From NCBI RefSeq assembly GCF_039525035.1, contig NZ_BAAAHE010000021.1:79673-143672 (forward strand): a stretch of 64,000 nucleotides of DNA, read 5' to 3'. This stretch comes from Sporichthya brevicatena (GTDB taxonomy: Bacteria > Actinomycetota > Actinomycetes > Sporichthyales > Sporichthyaceae). The notes under the pieces were generated by a model, which was not told where the DNA came from, made no database searches, and was given only the letters and a program-made list of their open reading frames with translations. Below are positions 1-8,462 of the stretch, piece after piece. The stretch's first letter is position 1, and each line of letters starts with the position of its first letter. A program made the translations under genes and the position numbers.

Positions 1-345
1 CTCCGCGGGCGGGCCGATGAACGTGATGCCGAGTCGGTCACACAGCTCGACGAAGGCGGGGTGCTCGGAGACGAAGCCCCAGCCGACCCACACGGCGTCG
101 GCGCCGGAGGCGACCAGCGCACGCTCCAGCTCGGCGTAGTCCAGGTACGGGACCGACGCCGTGGTGGACGGCCGCAGCGCCACGGCCTCGTCCGCCTGGC
201 GCACGAACATGGCCGCCGCCTCGCCCTGCGTGTGCAGGGCGACCGTGCGGATGGAGGTGCCGCGCTCGGCGTTGAGCTCGCGCACGGCGCGGATCAGACG
301 GACCGCTGCCTCGCCCCGGTTGACCACCGCGATCCGTCGGAACAC
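1..345 (-). CDS. Biotin carboxylase / acyl-CoA carboxylase alpha subunit, N-terminal fragment
   Basis: This partial gene runs off the left edge, leaving about 115 N-terminal codons. The translation opens with a biotin-carboxylase N-domain (RRIAVVNRGEAAVRLIRAV) and continues through the typical GWGFVSEHPAFVELC and GITFIGPP segments, so it should be the ATP-dependent biotin-carboxylating subunit of an acyl-CoA carboxylase. Its substrate cannot be told without the carboxyltransferase part. The start is a GTG preceded by GAGAGGA about seven bases upstream. It is transcribed divergently from cobF, with about 150 bp between them that must hold both promoters. The family assignment is firm; the exact enzyme is not. 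Confidence 0.85.
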   Translation of the reverse strand, partial: MFRRIAVVNRGEAAVRLIRAVRELNAERGTSIRTVALHTQGEAAAMFVRQADEAVALRPSTTASVPYLDYAELERALVASGADAVWVGWGFVSEHPAFVELCDRLGITFIGPPAE

Positions 346-499
346 CGATGTCCTCTCGTCCGCCGCACCCTGCGCGGGGGTCTCCCGCTGTTCGGGGAAA
401 CCCTATGGCCAGGCCCGCCGACGTCCGCGGTGTCCTCCGCGACAACAATCGGCGGACGGTTTTGGATCCCCGCAGCAGGTTCCCGAGAAAAGGCTTCCC

Positions 500-1273
500 G
501 TGCGTGACGACGGTGTGAACGTGTACGTGATCGGCATCGGTTCCGGCGACCCGGAACAGCTGACGCTGCAGGCGGTGCGGGTCCTGTCGGGCCTGGACGT
601 GGTCCTGGTCCTGGACAAGGGCGAGGCGAAGTCCGAGCTCGTCGACCTGCGGCACGAGATCTGCTCCCGGCACATCGCCCGGCCCTACCGTGTGCTCACC
701 GTCACGGACCCCGAGCGCGACCGCGCCGCCGCGGACTATCCCGGCGCGGTCCGGGACTGGTACGACGCCCGCGCGGACCTCATCGAGGCCGCGCTGCGGG
801 ACGAGGTCTCACCCGGCGAGAACGTCGGGATCCTCGTCTGGGGCGACCCGGCGCTCTACGACAGCACGCTGCGCGTACTGGACCGCGTCCAGCAGCGAGG
901 GACCGTCGAACTCACTCACGAGGTGATTCCGGGGATCACGTCGCTGCAGACGCTGGCCGCGCGACACCGGGTGACGTTCACCGGCGTCGGCGCGCCGGTG
1001 CACGTCACGACCGGGCGCCGGCTCGCCGCCGAGGGCATGCCGGCCGAACTGGACGACGTTCTCGTCATGCTCGACGGCTCCGCGGCGTTCGCCGGTCTCG
1101 ACGACCCGGACCTGGACATCTACTGGGGCGCCTACCTGGGCATGCCCGGTGAGGTCCTGGTGGCCGGAGACCTACAGGAACGCAAGGCGGAGATCGTCGC
1201 CCTCCGGGCGGAGCACCGGGAGCGGCACGGCTGGATCATGGACAGCTACCTGCTCCATCGCCGCCGCGCCTAG
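500..1273 (+). CDS. cobF: Precorrin-6A synthase (deacetylating) CobF
   Basis: CobF is an S-adenosylmethionine methyltransferase of the oxygen-dependent cobalamin pathway. It methylates C1 of precorrin-5 and releases the extruded acetyl unit. The 257-residue product has the tetrapyrrole methylase architecture: N-terminal YVIGIGSGDPEQLTLQAV, a central VWGDPALYDSTLRV, and VIPGITSLQTLA. Its length matches the family. The chosen GTG has AAAAGG seven bases upstream; GTGs 15 and 21 bases further in are alternatives. It stands alone, and the remaining cob genes resume 0.9 kb later. No cobalamin-box sequence is visible in its 150-bp leader. Presence of CobF indicates the aerobic rather than the anaerobic route. 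Confidence 0.93.
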   Translation: MRDDGVNVYVIGIGSGDPEQLTLQAVRVLSGLDVVLVLDKGEAKSELVDLRHEICSRHIARPYRVLTVTDPERDRAAADYPGAVRDWYDARADLIEAALRDEVSPGENVGILVWGDPALYDSTLRVLDRVQQRGTVELTHEVIPGITSLQTLAARHRVTFTGVGAPVHVTTGRRLAAEGMPAELDDVLVMLDGSAAFAGLDDPDLDIYWGAYLGMPGEVLVAGDLQERKAEIVALRAEHRERHGWIMDSYLLHRRRA

Positions 1274-1308
1274 CGGGTCGGTGGGCCAGCTCGGCCCCGT
1301 GCGGTTGC

Positions 1309-1692
1309 TCATGCCGTGCGTGCGCTCTCGTCCGTCGCGGTGACCAGGCGGTGGGCGTCGAGGGGCCCGAGGCCGCCGGCCAGGACGCCGCAGACGCGGT
1401 GCAGCCCGAGGAGGCCGAGCTGGTTGCGCGCCTCGACCTCGGTGCCGGGGTCGCAGATCAGCGCGATCTCGGCGTTCCCGCAGAACGCGAGCGTGGCCTG
1501 CAGCGCGAACGGCCCGTCCAGCGCGATGTTGACCGACCCCGGCCAGTGCCCGGCGGCGAAGCGCTCGGCGTCCCGGGTGTCGAGGACCACCACGCCCCGC
1601 GCCTGCGCCTCCAGCAGCGCCGCCCGGCTCAGCGAGAGCACGGGCGCCTCGGGGTCGAAGCCGAGACAGGGGCGGGCGGCGGAGACGGTCAT
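1309..1692 (-). CDS. Rhodanese-like domain protein
   Basis: This 127-residue single-domain protein resembles the rhodanese homology domain. It has VVVLDTRDAERFAAGHWPGS, typical of the N-terminal part, and a putative active-site loop with cysteine in ALICDPGTE. Such domains carry persulfide sulfur or act as fused regulatory modules of metallo-beta-lactamase-fold sulfur dioxygenases; this one stands alone. I placed the start at the ATG that follows a perfect AGGAGG, ten codons inside the longest frame. It converges on cobF and diverges from the PPOX gene, and a 20-bp inverted repeat lies in the divergent promoter region. Sulfurtransferase activity is inferred from the loop cysteine only. Confidence 0.75.
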   Translation of the reverse strand: MTVSAARPCLGFDPEAPVLSLSRAALLEAQARGVVVLDTRDAERFAAGHWPGSVNIALDGPFALQATLAFCGNAEIALICDPGTEVEARNQLGLLGLHRVCGVLAGGLGPLDAHRLVTATDESARTA

Positions 1693-1726
1693 CGGGTCCT
1701 CCTGGTGCTCGTGCGGGCTCAATCAG

Positions 1727-1746
1727 AGTAACTCGACTTAGTTACT
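1727..1746. promoter_or_regulatory. Perfect inverted repeat in a divergent promoter region (operator candidate)
   Basis: AGTAACT and AGTTACT form a perfect 7-bp inverted repeat with a 6-bp spacer. It is AT-rich against very GC-rich surroundings and lies 35 bp upstream of the rhodanese start and about 75-95 bp upstream of the PPOX/cobL operon. The symmetry and position suit a dimeric repressor such as an ArsR- or MarR-type protein. No regulator gene is adjacent, so the binding protein is unknown. Confidence 0.45.
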
Positions 1747-1819
1747 TTGCAATGGCGAGTTCGGGGCGTGTCGTAGGTTTCGACCCGTGGAGCGAGCTCG
1801 AGTACGGAAGGCCTCTCAC

Positions 1820-2212
1820 GTGCTGGCCATCGACGACCGCGACCTCGTCGCGTTCTGGCAGGAGCGGCACCTGTGCACGCTCACGACCCTGCGCGCCGAC
1901 GGCCGCCCGCACGTGGTGCCCGTGGGCGCGACGCTGGACCCCGAGGCCGGGCTCGCGCGGATCATCGCCGGCCGGACGTCGCTGAAGGTCCGCCACGTCG
2001 CCGCGGCCGGTCCGGCGGGCGCACCGGTCGCCGTCTGCCAGGTGGACGGCCGCCGCTGGTCGACCATCGAGGGCACGGCCACGATCGGCGAGTCCGCCGC
2101 CGAGGTGGACGAGGCGTGCCGCCGGTACGCCGAGCGCTACCGCGAGCCCCGGCCCAACCCCGAGCGCATCGTGATGCTGATCCGCGTCGACCGGATCGTC
2201 GGGAACGTATGA
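1820..2212 (+). CDS. PPOX-class F420-dependent oxidoreductase-like protein
   Basis: This 130-residue split-barrel protein belongs to the pyridoxamine-phosphate-oxidase-like family. It shows FWQERHLCTLTTLRADGRPHVVPVG, typical of actinobacterial F420-binding members, followed by a KVRHV segment and a C-terminal MLIRVDRIVG strand. The family reduces or oxidises substrates with F420 or a flavin; the substrate here is unknown. The GTG at this position is preferred because GGAAGG lies nine bases upstream, although a GTG 33 bases earlier is also in frame. Its stop overlaps the cobL start (ATGA), so it is translationally coupled to cobL and may act on a corrin intermediate or cofactor. fbiC for F420 synthesis is 15 kb away. 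Confidence 0.82.
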   Translation: MLAIDDRDLVAFWQERHLCTLTTLRADGRPHVVPVGATLDPEAGLARIIAGRTSLKVRHVAAAGPAGAPVAVCQVDGRRWSTIEGTATIGESAAEVDEACRRYAERYREPRPNPERIVMLIRVDRIVGNV

Positions 2213-3426
2213 GCACCCGGCCGGTCACGGTCGTCGGCATCGGCGCCGACGGCTGGGACGGCCTGGCCGCGACCTCGCAGGCGGCCGTCCGCGCCGCGGA
2301 GGTCGTCGTCGGCGGCCGGCGCCACCTGACCTACCTGCCGCCGGACGTCACGGCCGAGCGCGTCCCGCTCCCCACTCCCCTACTCCCGGCGCTGTCGGGC
2401 CTGCTGGCCGCGCACGCCGGGCGGTCGCTGTGCCTGCTCGCCAGCGGCGACCCGATGTTCTACGGGATCGGGGCGACGCTGGTCCGCGAGGCACCCGACG
2501 TCCGCCTACGCGTGCTGCCCCACCCGTCCTCGGCGGCGCTGGCGTGCGCGAAGCTCGGCTGGCCGGCCGACGACGTCGAGGTCGTCAGCGCCGTCGGGCG
2601 CAACCTGGCCGCCGTCCGCGCCGTGCTGGCGCCGGGTCGGCGCCTGCTGGTGCTCTCCTCCGGCTCGCAGACCCCGGACGCGCTCGCGGCGCTGCTGGTC
2701 GACGCGGGCTATGGCGCGAGCCGCCTCGCCGTCCTGTCGCGCCTGGGCTCTCCGGACGGCACGGTCGTGACCGGGACTGCGGCAGGCTGGGACCCGCCGG
2801 CGGGCCGGATCGACGCACTGAACCTGGTCGCCGTCGCCTGCGGGGCCGACGCCGGCACCGCGCCGCTCGGCCGCGTCCCCGGCCTGCCCGACGACGCCTA
2901 CGAGCACGACGGCCAGCTGACCAAGCGCGAGATCCGCGCGGTGACGCTGGCGCGCCTGGTCCCACTCCCCGGGCAGTTGCTCTGGGACGTCGGCGGCGGC
3001 GCGGGCAGCATCGGCATCGAGTGGCTGCGGGCCGAGCGGACCGCGGAGGCCGTCGCGATCGAGGAGCGCGCCGACCGGGCCGAGCGGATCGTCGCCAACG
3101 CCGCGGCCCTGGGCGTCCCGGACCTGCAGGTGGTCACCGGGGCCGCCCCGGACGCGCTCAAGGACCTCCCCGCCCCCGACGCCGTGTTCGTCGGCGGCGG
3201 CGCGAACGACCCCGGCGTCCTCGAGACGTGCTGGGAGGCGCTGCGGCCCGGCGGCCGGCTGGTCGTCAACGCGGTCACCCTGCAGACCGAGGCGCTCGTC
3301 GTCGCCCGGCAGGCCGAGCTCGGCGGGGACCTGGTCAAGCTCGCGATCTCGCGCACCGCGCCGGTCGGCGGGTTCACCGTCTGGCGGCCCGCGGCCCCCG
3401 TGACGCAGTGGACGGTCGTGAAGTGA
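2209..3426 (+). CDS. cobL: Precorrin-6Y C5,15-methyltransferase (decarboxylating) CobL
   Basis: CobL adds methyl groups at C5 and C15 of precorrin-6B and removes the acetate carboxyl at C12, giving precorrin-8X. The 405-residue product is the usual fusion of two methylases. The CbiE-like half (about 1-205) has TVVGIGADGWDGL and LASGDPMFYGIG. The CbiT-like half (about 220-405) has LTKREIRA, the SAM-binding WDVGGGAGSIGIEW and VFVGGG. The start ATG overlaps the upstream stop by four bases, and its own stop overlaps cobM in the same way, so PPOX-cobL-cobM-cobK read as one operon. Length and motif order agree with mycobacterial CobL. Confidence 0.96.
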   Translation: MSTRPVTVVGIGADGWDGLAATSQAAVRAAEVVVGGRRHLTYLPPDVTAERVPLPTPLLPALSGLLAAHAGRSLCLLASGDPMFYGIGATLVREAPDVRLRVLPHPSSAALACAKLGWPADDVEVVSAVGRNLAAVRAVLAPGRRLLVLSSGSQTPDALAALLVDAGYGASRLAVLSRLGSPDGTVVTGTAAGWDPPAGRIDALNLVAVACGADAGTAPLGRVPGLPDDAYEHDGQLTKREIRAVTLARLVPLPGQLLWDVGGGAGSIGIEWLRAERTAEAVAIEERADRAERIVANAAALGVPDLQVVTGAAPDALKDLPAPDAVFVGGGANDPGVLETCWEALRPGGRLVVNAVTLQTEALVVARQAELGGDLVKLAISRTAPVGGFTVWRPAAPVTQWTVVK

Positions 3427-4166
3427 CCGTGCACTTCATCGGCGCCGGCCCCGGCGCCGCGGACCTGATGACGCTGCGGGGCCGTGATCTGATCGCCGCC
3501 TCCCCGGTGTGCCTGTACGCCGGGAGCCTGGTGCCGCCGGAGGTCCTGACCTGGTGCCCGGCCGAGGCGCGGCTGGTGGACACCGCGAACCTCGACCTCG
3601 ACGCCATCACCGCGGAGCTCGTGGCCGCGCACGTCGCGGGCCAGGACGTGGCGCGCCTGCACTCCGGCGACCCGTCGCTGTACTCGGCGATGGCCGAGCA
3701 GATGCGCCGCCTCGACGAGGCCGGTGTGCCCTACGACGTGACGCCCGGCGTGCCCGCCTACGCCGCGGCCGCCGCGGCGCTGGCCCGGGAGCTGACCGTC
3801 CCGGGCGTCGGGCAGTCGGTGCTGCTCAGCCGGATCTCGGCCGCGTCGACGCCGATGCCGCCGGGCGAGGACCTCCCCTCGCTGGCCCGGACGCGGACGA
3901 CGCTGGTGCTGCACCTCGCCGTGCAGCGCATCGAGCAGGTCGTGGCCGAGTTGGTGCCCGAGTACGGCCCGGACGCGCCGGTCGCCGTCGTGGCCCGGGC
4001 GAGCCGGCCGGACGAGCTCATCCTGCGCGGGACGCTGGCCGACATCGCGGAGACCGTCCGCGCCGCGGGCGTCGTGCGCACCGCGGTGATCATCGTGGGC
4101 AACGTCCTGACGGCGAATCAGTTCAGCGACAGCCACCTGTACTCGACCACGCGGTGCCGCTCCTGA
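3423..4166 (+). CDS. cobM: Precorrin-4 C11-methyltransferase CobM
   Basis: CobM methylates C11 of precorrin-4 to give precorrin-5 using SAM. The 247-residue sequence has the tetrapyrrole-methylase signatures FIGAGPGAADLMTLRG near the N-terminus, RLHSGDPSLYSAMAEQM in the middle and VTPGVPAYAAAAAAL after it, plus the family-specific LYAGSLVPPEVL. The start is the GTG overlapping the cobL stop (GTGA). Its stop shares one base with the cobK ATG. Length is normal for the family. Confidence 0.96.
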   Translation: MTVHFIGAGPGAADLMTLRGRDLIAASPVCLYAGSLVPPEVLTWCPAEARLVDTANLDLDAITAELVAAHVAGQDVARLHSGDPSLYSAMAEQMRRLDEAGVPYDVTPGVPAYAAAAAALARELTVPGVGQSVLLSRISAASTPMPPGEDLPSLARTRTTLVLHLAVQRIEQVVAELVPEYGPDAPVAVVARASRPDELILRGTLADIAETVRAAGVVRTAVIIVGNVLTANQFSDSHLYSTTRCRS

Positions 4167-4903
4167 TGCGGACCGTCCTCATTTTGGGCGGCACGTCCGA
4201 GGCGCGGGCCCTGGCGGCGGGGCTGGCCGACGACGGCCGCTGGCGGGTCGTCAGTTCGCTGGCGGGGCGGGTCAGTTCGCCCGCGCTGCCGGTCGGGGAG
4301 GTCCGGGTCGGCGGGTTCGGCGGCCCGGAGAAGCTCGCCGCGTGGCTCACCGAGCACGACGTCGCCGCGGTCGTCGACGCCACGCACCCGTTCGCCGCGC
4401 GGATCTCGGCGTCCGCGGCGCAGGCGGCCCCGGCCGCGGGGGTCCCCTTGCTGTTGCTCCGCCGCCCGGGCTGGACCGCGGGCCCGGACGATGCGTGGAC
4501 CCGCGTTCCGGACATGCCCGCCGCGGCCGCCGCCGTCGCAGCCGGCGAGGGGCCGGTTCTGCTGACGACGGGGCGCGGCGGTCTCGCCGTCTTCGCCGAC
4601 CTGCCGCACCGGTTCGTGATCCGGACCGTCGACCCGCCGGAACCCCCGCTCCCCGCCGACGCGGTCGTCCTGCTCGCCCGCGGGCCGTACACGGTCGACG
4701 GCGAGCGTGCGCTGATGCGCGAGCACGGCGTCCGCACCCTCGTCACCAAGGACAGCGGCGGGGCCATGACCGCCGCCAAGCTCGCCGCGGCCCGCGAACT
4801 CGGCGTCGCGGTCGTGATGGTCGACCGGCCCCCGGCGCCCGCGGGGGTGCCCACGGTCGCCGACCCGGCCGACGTCCTCGCCTGGCTGGACGGGCTCAGC
4901 TAG
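4166..4903 (+). CDS. cobK: Precorrin-6A reductase CobK
   Basis: CobK reduces precorrin-6A to precorrin-6B with NADPH. The 245-residue product starts with a nucleotide-binding strand-loop (VLILGGTSEARALAAGL). It contains VDATHPFAARIS, a hallmark of CbiJ/CobK, and ends with a TKDSGGAMTAAKLAAA segment. It is the last gene of the PPOX-cobLMK operon and overlaps the convergent SDR gene downstream by eight bases, leaving no room for a conventional terminator between them. Confidence 0.95.
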   Translation: MRTVLILGGTSEARALAAGLADDGRWRVVSSLAGRVSSPALPVGEVRVGGFGGPEKLAAWLTEHDVAAVVDATHPFAARISASAAQAAPAAGVPLLLLRRPGWTAGPDDAWTRVPDMPAAAAAVAAGEGPVLLTTGRGGLAVFADLPHRFVIRTVDPPEPPLPADAVVLLARGPYTVDGERALMREHGVRTLVTKDSGGAMTAAKLAAARELGVAVVMVDRPPAPAGVPTVADPADVLAWLDGLS

Positions 4904-5867
4904 GGGTCTTGTCGCCGGACTCGCTGGCCTCGGCCGAGGCGTCGTCGGCGGTCGCGGCGTCCTGGCCCCGGCGCCGCTTCTCCTTCGGCGGCTTGGGCTC
5001 CTTGGCCTTCTTCGCCTTCTCCTCCTTGGCCGCCGCCTTCGCGGCCGCCTTGGCCTCGGCCTTGTCCTCGGCCGGCTTGCCCTGAGCGGCCATCAGTTCG
5101 GTCATGAACTCGGCGAAGGTCTGATGCCCGACGAGGCGGTCCGGCGCGAGGTGCCAGCCCTCGCGGTAGCCGGCGTAGAGCTTGCCCCGCTTGCGGACGG
5201 GAATCAGCTTCCGCTTCTTGCCGACGACGTTCAGCCAGTAGGCGGTGAGGTCCTCGGCGTCGATGATCTCCGGCCCGCCGACGTCCGGGAGCTGGTGCGC
5301 CTGCATCGGGGTGCACAGGTCGACGAGCCGGTTCGCGACGTCCTCGGCCGCGATCGGCTGGTAGCTGGTGTCCGCCGGGACGAACATCCACGGCTTGCGG
5401 CTCGCACGGCGCAGCGCGGCGTCGATGTGCTCGTGCAGGTGCCCGACGCGGACGACCGTCCACGGCAGCTCACTGTCGGCGAGCAGGCGCTCGATCGCGC
5501 GGCGGTCGCGGTACGCGGCGTCCTCGATGCGGTCGGCGCCGATCATCGAGGGGTAGACGATGTGAGGCTTCTCCGCCCGGGTCGCCGCGATGAGCAGCTG
5601 TGCCGTCGCCTCGACGTCGTGACCCGGGACGCTCGCGCAGTGGACGACGATGCCCACACCCTCGAGCGCCTTGGCCAGGCCGTGGCCGGTGCGCAGGTCG
5701 CCGACGAACCAGTCCGGCCAGTCGGGAAGCTTCGGGGTGCCGGGCTCGACACCGGGCCGGTCCTTGCGGCTGAGCACCCGGACGTCCCGGCCCGCGGCGA
5801 CCAGCTTCCGGACGAGCTTGCGTCCCACTGTCCCGGTCCCGCCGGTCACCAGGATCGCCGCGCTCAT
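4896..5867 (-). CDS. NAD(P)-binding NmrA/SDR-like protein with Lys/Ala-rich tail
   Basis: This 323-residue protein has an atypical short-chain-dehydrogenase fold. There is a glycine-rich ILVTGGTGTVGRKLV at residues 5-19, DLRTG and a VVHCASVPG segment, as in NmrA-like and NAD(P)H-binding oxidoreductases of actinobacteria. From about residue 265 it changes into a low-complexity tail rich in Lys, Ala and Glu, ending in an acidic stretch, which is unusual for the family. The ATG follows AGGCGG. It overlaps cobK tail to tail and diverges from a small membrane protein gene. No substrate can be assigned and a link to cobalamin is not evident. Confidence 0.8.
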   Translation of the reverse strand: MSAAILVTGGTGTVGRKLVRKLVAAGRDVRVLSRKDRPGVEPGTPKLPDWPDWFVGDLRTGHGLAKALEGVGIVVHCASVPGHDVEATAQLLIAATRAEKPHIVYPSMIGADRIEDAAYRDRRAIERLLADSELPWTVVRVGHLHEHIDAALRRASRKPWMFVPADTSYQPIAAEDVANRLVDLCTPMQAHQLPDVGGPEIIDAEDLTAYWLNVVGKKRKLIPVRKRGKLYAGYREGWHLAPDRLVGHQTFAEFMTELMAAQGKPAEDKAEAKAAAKAAAKEEKAKKAKEPKPPKEKRRRGQDAATADDASAEASESGDKTPS

Positions 5868-5931
5868 CGTCCGCCTTTCCGAGCCTTTGCCCGGGCCGCT
5901 GCGCACCGGGTCCACTGCGTAGTCTGCCTCC

Positions 5932-6291
5932 ATGATCGTCGCTGGTGTCGCACGCCGCCCCTCGACCCTCGTAGCTGTCGGTCTCCTGGGAGGATTCGCA
6001 GCTGCCCAGCTCACCGGGATCCGGCCGCTGGGTGGGCTGATCTTCGCGGCCGCCGGCGCCGCCGCCGTGCCGGGATTCCTCCGCTCCGTCGGGCGGGCAC
6101 GCACCGCCGCGCTGGGCGGGACCTACGTCGCCGCCCTCGTCGGGTCGCACCCGCTCGCCCACCTGATCGGCACCTGGCCCGCCGTCCTGACCGTCACCGC
6201 GGCGATGGCCGGGGTCTCCGAGGCCGCGCTCCGCTCCCGCAGCACGCCGGACGTCAGCGAGACCGAGCGTCATAGCGCTCGATCCCGCTGA
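5932..6291 (+). CDS. Small membrane protein of unknown function
   Basis: This 119-residue protein is not recognised. It has three or four hydrophobic stretches (about 12-32, 35-52, 58-75 and 80-98) rich in Ala, Gly and Leu, with few charged residues until a polar C-terminus, so it should sit in the inner membrane. It lies between the divergent SDR gene and the converging cobIJ gene. GTG/ATG codons and GC pattern look like real coding sequence, but nothing in sequence or context gives a role. Confidence 0.6.
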   Translation: MIVAGVARRPSTLVAVGLLGGFAAAQLTGIRPLGGLIFAAAGAAAVPGFLRSVGRARTAALGGTYVAALVGSHPLAHLIGTWPAVLTVTAAMAGVSEAALRSRSTPDVSETERHSARSR

Positions 6292-6312
6292 CGTTGCGGG
6301 TCGATCCGGGGG

Positions 6313-7836
6313 TCAGTTCCCGGGGTACCAGCGCGGGGTGAAGACGGCGGGACGGCCGTCGCCCCGGCGGGTGGCGGTGGTCGTGGAGCTGCCGACGATC
6401 AGCAGGCACCGCATGTCGACCGTCTCGGGGTCGAGCTCGCCGAGCGTGGTGACGACGACGTGCTCGGCGGCGCCGCCGACGTCCCGGCCGACGACGACGG
6501 GGGTCTCGGGGGCGCGGTGCTCCAGGAGGATCTCCTTCGCCCGGCCGAGCTGGTGCGGACGGGCCTTGGACCGGGGGTTGTAGACCGCGAGGACGAGATC
6601 GGCGGCTGCGATCGCGGCGAGGCGGGTCTCGATGACCTCCCACGGCTTGAGCCGGTCCGAGAGCGAGAGCACGCAGAAGTCGTGGCCGAGCGGGGCGCCG
6701 ACGCGGCTCGCAACGGCCTGAGCCGCCGTCAGACCGGGCAGGACACGGACGGGGACGTCCTTGTAGCGGTCCTCCCCCGCGACCTCGAGCACCGCGGCGG
6801 CCATCGCGAAGACGCCGGGATCGCCCGAGGAGACGACCGCGACACGGCGGCCGCGACGGGCGAGGTCGAGGGCGAACTCGGCACGCTCGGACTCGACCTG
6901 GTTGTCGCTGGCGTGCCGGACCTGGCGCGGGTTGGCCGGGACGCGGTCGAGATAGGGCCCGTAGCCGACGAGGTCCTCGGCCGCGGTGAGCGCCGCCTGC
7001 GCCTGCGGGGTGAGCCACTCCCGGCCGGCGGGACCGAGGCCGACCACGACGACCTCGCCGCGGCTCTGGGGCTGGTCCTGCACCCGTTCCGGGGCGGCGA
7101 GCTCGGCGCGGGTCGCTTCGTGCACGCGGCTCGGCAGCAGCGCGACCGAGAAGTACGGCACGGTCGCCGGGTCGACCTCGGCGAGCGGGGCGATCCGCTG
7201 GCGGTCGGTGGTGGCGCGCTCGACGTACCAGGCCTCCTCCAGACGGCCGGCGATCGCCAGCGCGTCCCGGACCCCGGCGAACGTGCGACCGAGCTTCATC
7301 ACGACCGCGGAGTCCGCCGCGGCGAGCTTGGTGGCGAGGACGTCGGGCGAGAGCGTTCCGGGCAGAACCGTCAGCGTCTCCTCACGCTCGACGAGCGGAC
7401 GACCGAGCTCGGCCGCGGCACCGGCGACGCTGGTGACGCCGGGGACCACGACCGCGGGGTAGCGACCGGCCAGGCGCTTGTGCATGTGCATGTACGAGCC
7501 GTAGAAGAACGGGTCGCCCTCGCAGAGGACGACGACGTCGCGGCCCGCGTCGAGGTGGGCGGCGAGGCGCTCGGCGGCGCCGTCGTAGAACTCCTCGAGC
7601 GCACCGCGGTAGCCGCCGGGGTGGTCGGTGGTCTCGACGGTGACCGGGTAGAGCAGTGGCTCCTCGATCTGATCGCCCGTCATGTAACCCCGGGCGATGG
7701 ACAGCGCGACGCTGTTGCCGTGCCGGGCGGCGTGATAGGCGATGACGTCCCCGGCGGCGATCAGGCGCGCGGCCTTGACCGTCACCAGTTCCGGGTCGCC
7801 CGGCCCGAGGCCGACGCCGTAGAGGGTTCCGGTCAT
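6313..7836 (-). CDS. cobIJ: Bifunctional precorrin-2 C20 / precorrin-3B C17 methyltransferase CobIJ
   Basis: This 507-residue fusion has two SAM-dependent tetrapyrrole methylases. The CobI half (about 1-245) has [34 protein letters not shown] and [14 protein letters not shown], and methylates C20 of precorrin-2. The CobJ half (about 262-507) has [30 protein letters not shown] and [14 protein letters not shown], and carries out C17 methylation with ring contraction. The same fusion occurs in mycobacteria. Its ATG overlaps the cobH stop, and it is last in cobG-cobH-cobIJ. It converges on the small membrane protein gene. Confidence 0.96.
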   Translation of the reverse strand: MTGTLYGVGLGPGDPELVTVKAARLIAAGDVIAYHAARHGNSVALSIARGYMTGDQIEEPLLYPVTVETTDHPGGYRGALEEFYDGAAERLAAHLDAGRDVVVLCEGDPFFYGSYMHMHKRLAGRYPAVVVPGVTSVAGAAAELGRPLVEREETLTVLPGTLSPDVLATKLAAADSAVVMKLGRTFAGVRDALAIAGRLEEAWYVERATTDRQRIAPLAEVDPATVPYFSVALLPSRVHEATRAELAAPERVQDQPQSRGEVVVVGLGPAGREWLTPQAQAALTAAEDLVGYGPYLDRVPANPRQVRHASDNQVESERAEFALDLARRGRRVAVVSSGDPGVFAMAAAVLEVAGEDRYKDVPVRVLPGLTAAQAVASRVGAPLGHDFCVLSLSDRLKPWEVIETRLAAIAAADLVLAVYNPRSKARPHQLGRAKEILLEHRAPETPVVVGRDVGGAAEHVVVTTLGELDPETVDMRCLLIVGSSTTTATRRGDGRPAVFTPRWYPGN

Positions 7837-8462
7837 TCCTGCTCACTCGCGATCGCGTTGACGGCGGCGACGGCCATCGCGGACCCGCCGCGCCGGCCGT
7901 GCACGACGAGGTACTCCAGGCCGAGCGTGTTCTCCGCGAGCGCGACCTTCGACTCGGCGGCGCCGATGAATCCGACGGGCAGGCCGAGGATCGCGGCCGG
8001 ACGGGGCCCGCCGTCGGCGATCAGCTCCAGCAGCCGGAACAGCGCGGTCGGGGCGTTGCCGATCGCGACGACCGCGCCCTCGACGCGGTCCCAGAGGTCG
8101 AGCGCCGCGGCGGAGCGGGTGTTGCCGATCCGCTGCGCGAGCTCGGAAACACCCGGCGCGTTGAGCGTGCAGCGGATCTCGTTGCCGGCGGGCAGCCGCT
8201 TGCGAGTGATGCCGGAGGCGACCATCTCGGCGTCGCAGTAGATCGGGGCACCGGCGAGCAGCGCCTCGCGGGCCGCCTTGACCGCGTTCGGCGAGAACGC
8301 CAGGTCCTCGACCAGGTCGGTCATCCCGCAGGAGTGGATCATCCGCACCGCGACGCGGGCGACGTCCGTCGGCAGGTGCTCCAGCCGCGTCTCGGCCCGG
8401 ATCGTCGCGAACGAGCGCCGGTAGATCTCGGCCCCGTCGCGGATGTAGTCGAGTTCGGTCAT
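7833..8462 (-). CDS. cobH: Precorrin-8X methylmutase CobH
   Basis: CobH moves a methyl group from C11 to C12, converting precorrin-8X to hydrogenobyrinic acid. The 209-residue product has [19 protein letters not shown] at the N-terminus, the conserved [11 protein letters not shown] carrying the catalytic histidine, [15 protein letters not shown] and [13 protein letters not shown]. The ATG has AGAGG five bases upstream and overlaps the cobG stop. Length and motifs are those of a normal, intact enzyme. Confidence 0.96.
   Translation of the reverse strand: MTELDYIRDGAEIYRRSFATIRAETRLEHLPTDVARVAVRMIHSCGMTDLVEDLAFSPNAVKAAREALLAGAPIYCDAEMVASGITRKRLPAGNEIRCTLNAPGVSELAQRIGNTRSAAALDLWDRVEGAVVAIGNAPTALFRLLELIADGGPRPAAILGLPVGFIGAAESKVALAENTLGLEYLVVHGRRGGSAMAVAAVNAIASEQE

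Noticed and set aside
346..499. Possible cobalamin riboswitch in the cobF leader
   Set aside because: None of the conserved aptamer blocks seen at 9590-9660 are present; only generic GC hairpins.
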